From assembly GCA_046482825.1 (NCBI GenBank), contig JAWOEI010000125.1:1-22194 (forward strand): 22,194 bases of DNA. Reading direction: 5' to 3'. This DNA is from M55B167 sp046482825. GTDB taxonomy: Bacteria > Verrucomicrobiota > Kiritimatiellia > RFP12 > UBA1067. Of the stretch, positions 15,462 to 22,194 are shown piece after piece. Below the pieces are notes generated by a model. The model had not been told where the DNA came from and did not search any database. It saw nothing but the letters and a program-made list of their open reading frames with translations. The translations under genes and the position numbers were made by a program. The number at the start of each line of letters is the position of its first letter. Positions within the stretch are counted from its first letter, which is position 1.

Positions 15462-18400
15462 TTACTTTAGCAGCTTCCACACACGCAGAAGTTCGGAGAT
15501 TCCCCAGGCCTGGGCACCGCAGCCACGTGCTGTGTGTGGTGCATCACCATCCACAATCTCAGGCAGGTGTCCCAGGCAGCCGGTGTTCAGATATTCGATG
15601 GCGGAGGAGAGCAGGCCCAGTCCGCGCTCACGGGCCTCTTCGCCATAGATGCGGAACATCGCTTCGGCATAGAGCGGGAAGGGCCAGCTCCAGGCCGTTC
15701 CGTTGTGATAGGCGGGTTTGCGCCGGGTATCTTCATCGCCGAGATAATGCGGCTGATAGGGGTGGTGCGGGTCGTTAAGCAGTTCTTCATCTCTGTAAAC
15801 CGACATGTCGCACGCAACCCGTCGGTCATCCAGTGAGCGTATGGCTCCGGGAACCAGCAGAGATTCACAGGAGCGCAGTATTGCTGCCTCCAGCTTTTTA
15901 TCATCCAGCACGCTGAGGGTAACCGCCAGCAGCTGATTACAGCGCAGCGTATCCTCTTTAAGGGCCTTGGATGCCGGCACACCGGATTCTGCTCTGAGGC
16001 AGTCGATCAGCCAGCCTTCATCATGCACGAAATATTTCTTCAGCGATTTTCTGGCCGTGGCGGCAAGCTTTTCCCAGTCTTTATTCACATGTTCAGCCAC
16101 CAGACGCAGGGATGCAATCCACAATGCCTGTATCTCGACAGGATACCCTTCCCGCGGTGTTGCAGCAGGGTAGTTGGTATCCATCCATGTGTAGTGGGGG
16201 GGACTGTATATCAGACCGCTTTTTTCATCCATGCAGATACCGTTGGGTGTGCCGGAGCTGATATTTGTGACAATCGATTCCACCACTTTGCTGAGAGGCT
16301 CTCCCGTGCAGTCGGTGGAAAGAACTTCATCTGTGCCGAGAATTCCGATCAGGTCGCCGACGGCCACGCAGAACCAGAGGGGAGCGTCCGAGGTTTCGCG
16401 GTTGGCGTCGTCCTTGCCGCGTATCATGTTTGGGAGAGTTCCCTGTTTTTCAAAACTGCCGAATTCTTTCAGGATCGCCAGCGATTCTTCGGTGCGGCCG
16501 TCGGCAATCAGACCGCGCAGTACAATCAGGGTATCGCGTCCCCAGTCCAGAAACCAGGGATAGCCAGCTATCACTGTGCGCAGGTTGTTGCGTCTGACAA
16601 TATAGAGGTCGAGAGCCTTTGAAAAAAATTCGACTGCGGATGGATTGTCCGTGTCTTGTCCGGATTCCGGGGACGGTCTACTCTTATCTTCCCGCCATGG
16701 GTCGTTGCGCTTGGCAGTGAGCAGCTCTGATTCTCCGGCATGCAGGGAAATTTCAAACCAGCCGGGGCTGAAAAGATCTCCGTGTGGTTCCAGACCGCGC
16801 TCAGCTTCAAGCGGATGACTTACCATGTAGCTCCATTCATCTTCGCGGGTGAAACGTCCGCCTGCGCATTCCAGCGTCAGGCAGTCGTCATCTGTCGGTC
16901 TGAAGTTAAATCCGCTGTCAAAAGTTTCAATCGCCTCCGGCCATGTATGCTCCGGTCCCTGAAAAGCTTTGGTTTGTGTGTGAAAATTCCGCCACTCTAT
17001 ATCAGGTCGGAGGACGATACTGATTTCATCGTCAGCGTAAAGGCCAATATCACCCTCGGCACTGCGCCGTATCATAAGCTGTACACAGTTTATGTCCGGG
17101 ATCATCTCGAGCCTGAAGGTTATTTCAGAGAGTTTACCCATACCGCAGGGGATACGGAAAATCCACTCTGCAAATGAACCTGCGGGATCGGCCCGGAAAT
17201 TCTCAAGACAATCAACGTTGATCTCCTGCGAGTAACCGCGATACTGAAGCCAGGCGCGGCAACGCTGCCAGAAGACCGTTTTATCAACCGGCACCTGCGC
17301 ATCGTTGTTGGTTATCAGCAAGCCGTCATACTGACTGATTATCGTGCCCCAGGCGGCACGCACCTGAGCCATGGCACCCGCGCCGTTTGAAAGTACGGCG
17401 TAAATTGACCTGTCGGAGCGCACGCTGTTGCCATCGACCTTTTCCAGCACTCTGATGTCTTTACCCTGCGGAAGCACAAGGATGACGGATGTCGCAACTT
17501 CAACACCGTCGGGGGTATAAACCGTTGCGGTGAGACTGCGTCTTTCGGCAGAAGAGCCATCAAGTTCAGGGGAATATGTTTTAACTGGAATAAATGCGCC
17601 CCATTCATTGTCCGCGAAGGGTACGGCTCGTCCGTTTGAATGAGTTGTGTCCCCGGCTCTCAGGGTGACATCGAAAGGATATGGCGCTTTGACCAGCAGA
17701 TGGTCGCCTGAAGGCACCATTACATGACGGCGGGCATCATGAGGCCAGATCCACGTTGTCTGATGCGGGAGAGCTCCATCTTTGACCGTACAGAAGGTTT
17801 CAGGGGACTCCAGCATTTTTTGTCCGAGTGTATCGGGGTCTGCGTTAAAATCAAGGTCCTCCTCTTTCTGTCCTGCAAACCTGCGGCGGACATTCAGGGC
17901 AACCCGCATTGCCATGGCATTACGCCGGCGTATGGTCAGGCTTTCCGGTTCAGGACCGGTATTGGCTGTTATAGACACCAGGTTAAGATCGTTCCTGTCT
18001 GCGGAGAGGCATACAACCGCACCGGGACCTAGTTCCAGCTCCGCCTTATTGTGGATATGCACATTTTCCCCGCTGAGCAGATCCCAGCCATGGGTCTTGT
18101 TCATGTAACCACCCTGCCATCTGACATTATGGGATTCGTTGCAATCCAGGTTAATAAGTATAAGCAGGCCAGTTCCGCTACTCCTGATTTTGCGCCAGAC
18201 TCCGAAAAAAGGCCCTTTATTGCATTTTACCATGCGCAGCTCTGTGTCGGGGCCGAATGCGGGATGCGATTCCAGAATTCTGTTTATGCGGGATATCAGC
18301 TCAAGCTGATTGGAATCGGCATTCCAGTTGAGGGCTGAAGCGCCGTGGACGTCGATTTTTTCTGTGGCGAACCACTCTACTCCGTTGACTATACCGAAGG

Positions 18401-19718
18401 CTCCCTGATGTGAAAGCATAGCTGAAAGCATGGTGCGGTTGCGGGCAAATATTTCCCCGCCAGTGGCGAGCCGGTTGTTATCGTGGGTTTCAGCGAAGTG
18501 AATCAGAGGGCCGTTACGTTCGGAAAGTTCAATAGAGCGCGGCAGGTACCATTCCATGGCTCCGCGATCCATTGTCTGGAAAAGTTCAGAGTAGGCCCAG
18601 TTCATGTGTGCAACCGAAAGTAGTTCTTCGGTTGTTTCAACATTGCCTCCGAGACCTTCCAGCATGAATACAGTGTCGGGATACTCCTCACGAACCCGGG
18701 CGATGATGAATTTCCATGTTTTCACAGGTATCATGTACCCGGCATCACATCGGAAACCGTCAACACCCTGCCGGCACCAGAAAAGAAACACATCGGCCAT
18801 GTAGGTGCAGAGTGACGGTTCTCTGTAATCCAGTGCCACAAGATCTGACCAGACAACCCCCCATGCTCCTGGTGAGATGAATTCATTGTTTTCCCGGTTG
18901 CGTTTATACCATTCCGGATGATGGGTCTGTATGGTCGCCGCCCAGCCGGTATGATTGGCGGGAAGATCCATGTAAAGATAGCCGCTGCGGCTGTGAACAG
19001 CATTGATGAGTTCATGGAATTGATCTAGCGGAGTTGCGCATTTATCGAATTCGGCCAGGGAAGGATCCACCGAAAAGAAATCCAGCGCGGCGAACGGACA
19101 GCCGTAGCGTCCCATGCGGGCATAGGTAGTCGGAACCGGATGCACAGGCAGAAGCTGCAGGATGCGGAAACGTTCAGCCCCCATGATGATATCCAACTGG
19201 CGTATCAGATCGCGAAATGTACCTGAGGGCGGGATTACAGTATAAGCGTTTTTATCAAGTCTGCTGACGCAGTCTTGGAATTCACTGTTTCCCGGGTTGT
19301 TATGAAGAGCTGCGCCAAACTGACGTACAAAGGCAGAATACATGGTGTTGGCGCAGGCAGTATGAGCTGGTTCGACTTTGATGGTAATATCATCGCCTTC
19401 GGGCCATTGAGGAACACCTGATTCGTCCGCGAAAAAACAGACCTTGCCGGAAAAAATACCCACTTCCAGAAGCGGTATGCTGAGCGTATAAATGCCCGGC
19501 TCCTTTTCCGCCATAGGCACATCGTACCAATCACGTGCCAGTATGGGTTCACCGGACTCTTTTGCCGCAATAATCTCCTTACGTCTGACATGTGCTTTGC
19601 CGATATTCGTTCTGAATACAGCATGCCCTTTAACCGGATTGTCCAGTTTAAGAGTTACCCTGAAAATGTCCGCAACCCACCTCAGGTGAAAAGAGCCGCT
19701 TTCCGGTAATTGTTCCAT
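15462..19718 (-). CDS. Fused GH13-like / GH133 glycogen debranching enzyme
   Basis: 1418 residues, no signal peptide, so cytoplasmic. Residues ~125-480 are an alpha-amylase-type GH13 barrel: DLPANH (251-256), nucleophile Asp325 in GFRCDAGY, acid Glu354 in MLEG, and His412-Asp413 in AETHDNN, all intact. Residues ~1-120 are an N-terminal beta domain. Residues ~1035-1415 are the amylo-alpha-1,6-glucosidase (GH133/GDE C-terminal) domain, with FLDWGRDTL (1057-1064), GTLPNMIRG, ETSDAPLWF (1108-1116), TWMDTNYPA and NGTAWSWPFPLY. The order and size resemble the eukaryotic debrancher, in which the first domain transfers maltosaccharide stubs and the second cleaves the remaining 1,6-linked glucose. Many bacteria have only the GH133 part. 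It would complete glycogen breakdown feeding fermentation by AdhE. The start has a weak ribosome-binding site. Confidence 0.9.
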   Translation of the reverse strand: MEQLPESGSFHLRWVADIFRVTLKLDNPVKGHAVFRTNIGKAHVRRKEIIAAKESGEPILARDWYDVPMAEKEPGIYTLSIPLLEVGIFSGKVCFFADESGVPQWPEGDDITIKVEPAHTACANTMYSAFVRQFGAALHNNPGNSEFQDCVSRLDKNAYTVIPPSGTFRDLIRQLDIIMGAERFRILQLLPVHPVPTTYARMGRYGCPFAALDFFSVDPSLAEFDKCATPLDQFHELINAVHSRSGYLYMDLPANHTGWAATIQTHHPEWYKRNRENNEFISPGAWGVVWSDLVALDYREPSLCTYMADVFLFWCRQGVDGFRCDAGYMIPVKTWKFIIARVREEYPDTVFMLEGLGGNVETTEELLSVAHMNWAYSELFQTMDRGAMEWYLPRSIELSERNGPLIHFAETHDNNRLATGGEIFARNRTMLSAMLSHQGAFGIVNGVEWFATEKIDVHGASALNWNADSNQLELISRINRILESHPAFGPDTELRMVKCNKGPFFGVWRKIRSSGTGLLILINLDCNESHNVRWQGGYMNKTHGWDLLSGENVHIHNKAELELGPGAVVCLSADRNDLNLVSITANTGPEPESLTIRRRNAMAMRVALNVRRRFAGQKEEDLDFNADPDTLGQKMLESPETFCTVKDGALPHQTTWIWPHDARRHVMVPSGDHLLVKAPYPFDVTLRAGDTTHSNGRAVPFADNEWGAFIPVKTYSPELDGSSAERRSLTATVYTPDGVEVATSVILVLPQGKDIRVLEKVDGNSVRSDRSIYAVLSNGAGAMAQVRAAWGTIISQYDGLLITNNDAQVPVDKTVFWQRCRAWLQYRGYSQEINVDCLENFRADPAGSFAEWIFRIPCGMGKLSEITFRLEMIPDINCVQLMIRRSAEGDIGLYADDEISIVLRPDIEWRNFHTQTKAFQGPEHTWPEAIETFDSGFNFRPTDDDCLTLECAGGRFTREDEWSYMVSHPLEAERGLEPHGDLFSPGWFEISLHAGESELLTAKRNDPWREDKSRPSPESGQDTDNPSAVEFFSKALDLYIVRRNNLRTVIAGYPWFLDWGRDTLIVLRGLIADGRTEESLAILKEFGSFEKQGTLPNMIRGKDDANRETSDAPLWFCVAVGDLIGILGTDEVLSTDCTGEPLSKVVESIVTNISSGTPNGICMDEKSGLIYSPPHYTWMDTNYPAATPREGYPVEIQALWIASLRLVAEHVNKDWEKLAATARKSLKKYFVHDEGWLIDCLRAESGVPASKALKEDTLRCNQLLAVTLSVLDDKKLEAAILRSCESLLVPGAIRSLDDRRVACDMSVYRDEELLNDPHHPYQPHYLGDEDTRRKPAYHNGTAWSWPFPLYAEAMFRIYGEEARERGLGLLSSAIEYLNTGCLGHLPEIVDGDAPHTARGCGAQAWGISELLRVWKLLK

Positions 19719-20041
19719 AATCAGATAACTATGCCTTATTCATTGAAGTAAGACAATGAAAAAAGCTGGCCTGTGACATAACAAAGTAAATGCTCCCATA
19801 GTAGGGGCAATGAGTCTGCCATTTCTGTTTAATATTCACTTACATATAACTCTGCTCTCAGTTACGGGGGGCAAATTGTAAGTTCAACCGGCTCTCGCTT
19901 TAAATACTTGTATTGGATTGCCTCAGGGAAGATATCAGTTCGTTCCCGATGATTAAATAGCCGATATTACGAATATTGTAAATTCAACACAGCTTTATGG
20001 AGTTTCTATCTGGCAGGTGAATGTACTGGAAACCTGACCTA
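19719..20041. other. Intergenic region upstream of the debranching gene
   Basis: 323 bp without a credible gene, between two minus-strand genes; it should contain the promoter of the debranching gene, but no strong hexamer pair was identified. It holds a 14-bp direct repeat, ATTGTAAGTTCAAC (19875-19888) and ATTGTAAATTCAAC (19975-19988), one mismatch, exactly 100 bp apart. Base composition begins to shift towards AT here, approaching the right-hand island. Confidence 0.6.
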
Positions 20042-21676
20042 CTATTTCTCTACGTACTCAATAAATAAAAATTTATTGCTCCAGCTAGAAACAAATGATC
20101 GATCTCTCAAAAGCGGAAGAGGTTCTTCACATAGATATTTTCCAGTAATAAGTCGAACCAGATTGATTAGTGTCATGTTTTGATAGAAGCCTTCATAATC
20201 ACCTGCACTAGAGTATACGGCACAGAGATTTGACACCCTTTCTCGTTGATTTGTGTTTTCAATATCATTAAAGTCAAATTCTGATGCCGGACCATGATCA
20301 GAAACCAGAACAAAAACTAGGTCTCGCTCTCCTTTATTGGATATCCTGGATTTAATAGCTCTTTCCATCATCTCATTGATTTTTTGAAGATGTTCCGAGT
20401 ATCCTATTTGATAGTCTTTTGAATCAGCCTTGCGTGATGCTCGCCACATGTTAGCCTCATTATAAGAACTCGTCTCAGATTCAGGAAAGCTACTCGAAAA
20501 TACAAATGGAGGATGCGGAGCAATTACATGCGAGTATAAAAAAGTAGGCTTTTTTGATTTACCCAAAGGATAATTAACCATCTGATTTATCCCTGTTTTT
20601 ATTCTTGCAGAATGTGTCCATTCTGCTTTGATAAAACGATAATAAAGGTTTGAAGGAAAGTTATAAATATTTGCTATAAAAGATTGCCATTTAAAAGGAA
20701 ACTTCCATGCTAAGCGCCTGCGCACTAGATTATTAAAATTCATGGAATCAAAATCTCTTGCCCATTTTGGCTTTTGAGCCTTTTCATTCTGAATTTCAAG
20801 TAGTTTTCGATCTGCCGAGTAGGTTAAAGCAATATTATAATTATTGTTTAAAAGAAGTTCAGAGAAAGCACTTTGAGCAAAAGTTTTGTCGAGAACTGCA
20901 TAGTTTAGGACCTTCAGCACGGCACTGTTTGTTGTGATATATGCACCATTAAAGGCAGAAGCTATGGATAACATTGTAAAGGTGTAATTGGCCCGACTCT
21001 CTTTAGCAACATAAAAATTATTAGTTGTTAAAAAATCGATGAATGGTGCATTATCAAAATTATAAACATCTTTGAGTACGTCTTGTCTTCCATAGCCATC
21101 AAGAACCATAAAAACTATATCTGGCAAATCTTCAAAAGCTGTATGATTCTGAGTATCCGATGGCATAGGATTATTGAAAACATTTGTTTTCAAGTTCCCT
21201 GAATTATAGATCGGTGTGGCACCAGAGCGTGCTGCAAAAATAGTTAATACACCTGACACAGATAGTGCACAAACTGCAAAAAGATTCATTATATGCGTTA
21301 ATTTAATCACTTTACGAATGTTTTTCACAGTTAATATAATTACAATACTGATTATAGACGCTAGAGCCAATAAATATACGCCTGCACTCCATAAACTTGA
21401 TACACCTTCTACTATAAAGGGATAGATTAGTGCTAACACCGATGTTAACCCAGACAATAAAGACGCAGAGTAAATATTTCGCAAAATAACAGCCAAAACT
21501 ACAAGAGTGATTCCTGTTACAACCTGCCCATTAAGAAAAGAAATCAAAACGCTCTTAAAAGAAACCAAATTAACATTCACCTGATATATAGAAAGAATAA
21601 ATAAAAAATTTAGCAAAAATGGATAATATGGTTTGTAGTGATTAAAAACATGTAGAAACTTAAACTTTTTTCTCAT
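20042..21676 (-). CDS. Membrane-anchored sulfatase/phosphoethanolamine-transferase-like protein
   Basis: 544 residues. About five transmembrane helices lie in residues ~15-150, followed by a periplasmic alkaline-phosphatase-superfamily domain. Metal-site residues are visible: Asp193 in VFMVLDGYGR, His388 in APHPPF, and Asp460-His461 in VLVSDHGP. The nucleophile position reads ANYTFTMLS with Thr232 or Thr234; there is no CxPxR motif, so it is not a formylglycine sulfatase and is more likely a phospho-substituent transferase or hydrolase acting on surface glycan. Start ATG 21676 overlaps the preceding methyltransferase-like frame by 17 nt; AAAGGA lies 12 nt upstream. The gene is much richer in A and T than its neighbours to the left (14 of 60 bases are G or C at 20641-20700), suggesting horizontal acquisition with a surface-polysaccharide cluster. 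Confidence 0.85.
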   Translation of the reverse strand: MRKKFKFLHVFNHYKPYYPFLLNFLFILSIYQVNVNLVSFKSVLISFLNGQVVTGITLVVLAVILRNIYSASLLSGLTSVLALIYPFIVEGVSSLWSAGVYLLALASIISIVIILTVKNIRKVIKLTHIMNLFAVCALSVSGVLTIFAARSGATPIYNSGNLKTNVFNNPMPSDTQNHTAFEDLPDIVFMVLDGYGRQDVLKDVYNFDNAPFIDFLTTNNFYVAKESRANYTFTMLSIASAFNGAYITTNSAVLKVLNYAVLDKTFAQSAFSELLLNNNYNIALTYSADRKLLEIQNEKAQKPKWARDFDSMNFNNLVRRRLAWKFPFKWQSFIANIYNFPSNLYYRFIKAEWTHSARIKTGINQMVNYPLGKSKKPTFLYSHVIAPHPPFVFSSSFPESETSSYNEANMWRASRKADSKDYQIGYSEHLQKINEMMERAIKSRISNKGERDLVFVLVSDHGPASEFDFNDIENTNQRERVSNLCAVYSSAGDYEGFYQNMTLINLVRLITGKYLCEEPLPLLRDRSFVSSWSNKFLFIEYVEK

Positions 21677-21848
21677 AAATTAACATTGTCCTTTCACTCT
21701 CAATAATTTTATATTCACCGATTAAATTAAAATAAGCAAAAAAACTTTCTTTAAAAGAATTTAAATTATAGTCAGGAAATATATCTTTGCGGCTACTCAA
21801 TAAAACCTGCACTTTAGAGTCCGATTTAGGAACAAACTCAACAGGAGC
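21660..21848 (-). pseudogene. C-terminal fragment of a SAM-dependent methyltransferase-like protein
   Basis: Reading minus from 21848 to a TAA at 21660-21662 gives 62 codons beginning APVEFVPKSDSKVQVLLSSR, then KDIFPDYNLNSFKESF, ending ERTMLIYEKKV. The VEFVPKSDSxVQxLL-SRxDIFPDY pattern is the usual end of a class of SAM-dependent methyltransferases. Upstream the frame meets a TGA within a few codons, and the sequence turns into GC-rich IS481 transposase remnant, so the N-terminal part is missing in this window. Its stop overlaps the start of the sulfatase-like gene by 17 nt, so the two were co-transcribed before the break. Family assignment rests on motif recognition. Confidence 0.65.
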
Positions 21849-21849
21849 G

Positions 21850-22194
21850 CAATCCGATGTCCGTCATAACCTACTCGACGCGAATGCCGAACTGCTGGCA
21901 GTACGCAAGCGTGGATTCGAGGAACGCGACGGCGCTCTCGGGACCCGCGTAGGGGTGAATGTCGGGTTAGCCCGTGCGGGTATGACCGTCGATCGTGACG
22001 AACACGAACTCCCAGCCCGCCCCGCGGATGCAGACGGTCCGGTCACCCGTCACGAGGCGACCCGCGTTCCTGATACGGCCGAGTTCTTTGGTGTCGAGGT
22101 GCAGCCGTGTCCCCGTCGCGTGCCTCGTACGGGCGCGTCGAGGTAGGTGGGTCCAACTACGTCAAGCGGTTCACGAGAGCCGCATCATGATCCG
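21850..22194 (-). pseudogene. IS481-type transposase remnant, truncated and stop-interrupted
   Basis: The minus strand reads RLHLDTKELGRIRNAGRLVT, then GDRTVCIRGAGWEFVFVTID, a stop (TAA at 21967-21969), AVAFLESTLAYCQQFGIRVE, a second stop (TAG at 21871-21873) and VMTDIG. These are the retroviral-integrase-type core motifs of IS481 transposases: first Asp in LHLD and second Asp in MTD. A frameshift is likely near 22135-22150, since the LDAP segment is in another frame. The C-terminal third, with the last catalytic Glu, is absent, and the N-terminal helix-turn-helix lies beyond the window. GC content is about 72% in the line 22021-22080, unlike everything else here. Dead element or assembly-joined foreign sequence. 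Confidence 0.75.

Noticed and set aside
16023..16622. 199-codon open frame on the plus strand
   Set aside because: Shadow of the GH133 domain of the debranching enzyme; no independent start signal or motif.
21787..22146. 119-codon plus-strand frame at the right end
   Set aside because: Crosses from the methyltransferase tail into the IS481 remnant and is antisense to both; its length reflects high GC content with few stops.

Overview
The window looks like a piece of chromosome from an anaerobic, glycan-degrading bacterium, most plausibly of the PVC group (Kiritimatiellota, Lentisphaerota or Verrucomicrobiota). This is inferred from gene content, not from a marker gene: secreted GH97, DUF1080 and right-handed beta-helix proteins, an AraC regulator with a cupin sensor, and a fermentative AdhE. 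No rRNA, tRNA or CRISPR array was seen.

Layout. (1) 1-754: the decayed 5' part of a secreted glycoside-hydrolase-like gene on the minus strand, then a gene-free stretch of about 530 bp packed with inverted repeats (a REP/BIME-like pair, further hairpins) and a 22-bp direct repeat. (2) 755-3732: a secreted GH97 glycosidase with retaining-type residues, followed closely by an AraC-family regulator. (3) 3802-7765: a large SNF2-family ATPase and a SWIM zinc-finger protein, overlapping by 8 nt, matching the YwqA/YwqB pair of Bacillus. (4) 7820-10977: a secreted DUF1080 protein with its own sigma70-like promoter, a short inverted repeat of the CTCTGTG type, then a secreted beta-helix protein with a C-terminal carbohydrate-binding-like domain. 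(5) 11150-12454, minus: a YidR-like (DUF3748) beta-propeller protein. (6) 12718-15318: bifunctional AdhE behind a near-consensus promoter covered by a 14-bp periodic ATCGAT array. (7) 15462-19718, minus: a 1418-residue fusion of a GH13-like domain and a GH133 amylo-1,6-glucosidase domain, a glycogen debranching enzyme resembling the eukaryotic two-activity architecture. (8) 20042-21848, minus: an AT-rich pair, a membrane-bound sulfatase/phosphoethanolamine-transferase-like protein and the C-terminal 62 codons of a methyltransferase-like protein. (9) From about 21850 to the end: a very GC-rich, stop-interrupted IS481-type transposase remnant.

How the parts fit: regions 2, 4 and perhaps 5 handle external glycans. 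Region 7 mobilises stored alpha-glucan, and AdhE disposes of reductant by making ethanol. The SNF2/SWIM pair has no obvious link to sugar metabolism. Composition changes sharply twice at the right edge (about 23% GC in a sampled 60-bp line of the sulfatase-like gene, about 72% in one of the IS481 remnant, about 43% in one of adhE), so the right end is either transferred DNA with an IS scar or an assembly join.

I found no clearly new multi-gene system. The least explained signals are the adhE operator array, the hairpin cluster before GH97, the fused debranching enzyme and the pseudogene/IS scars at both edges.
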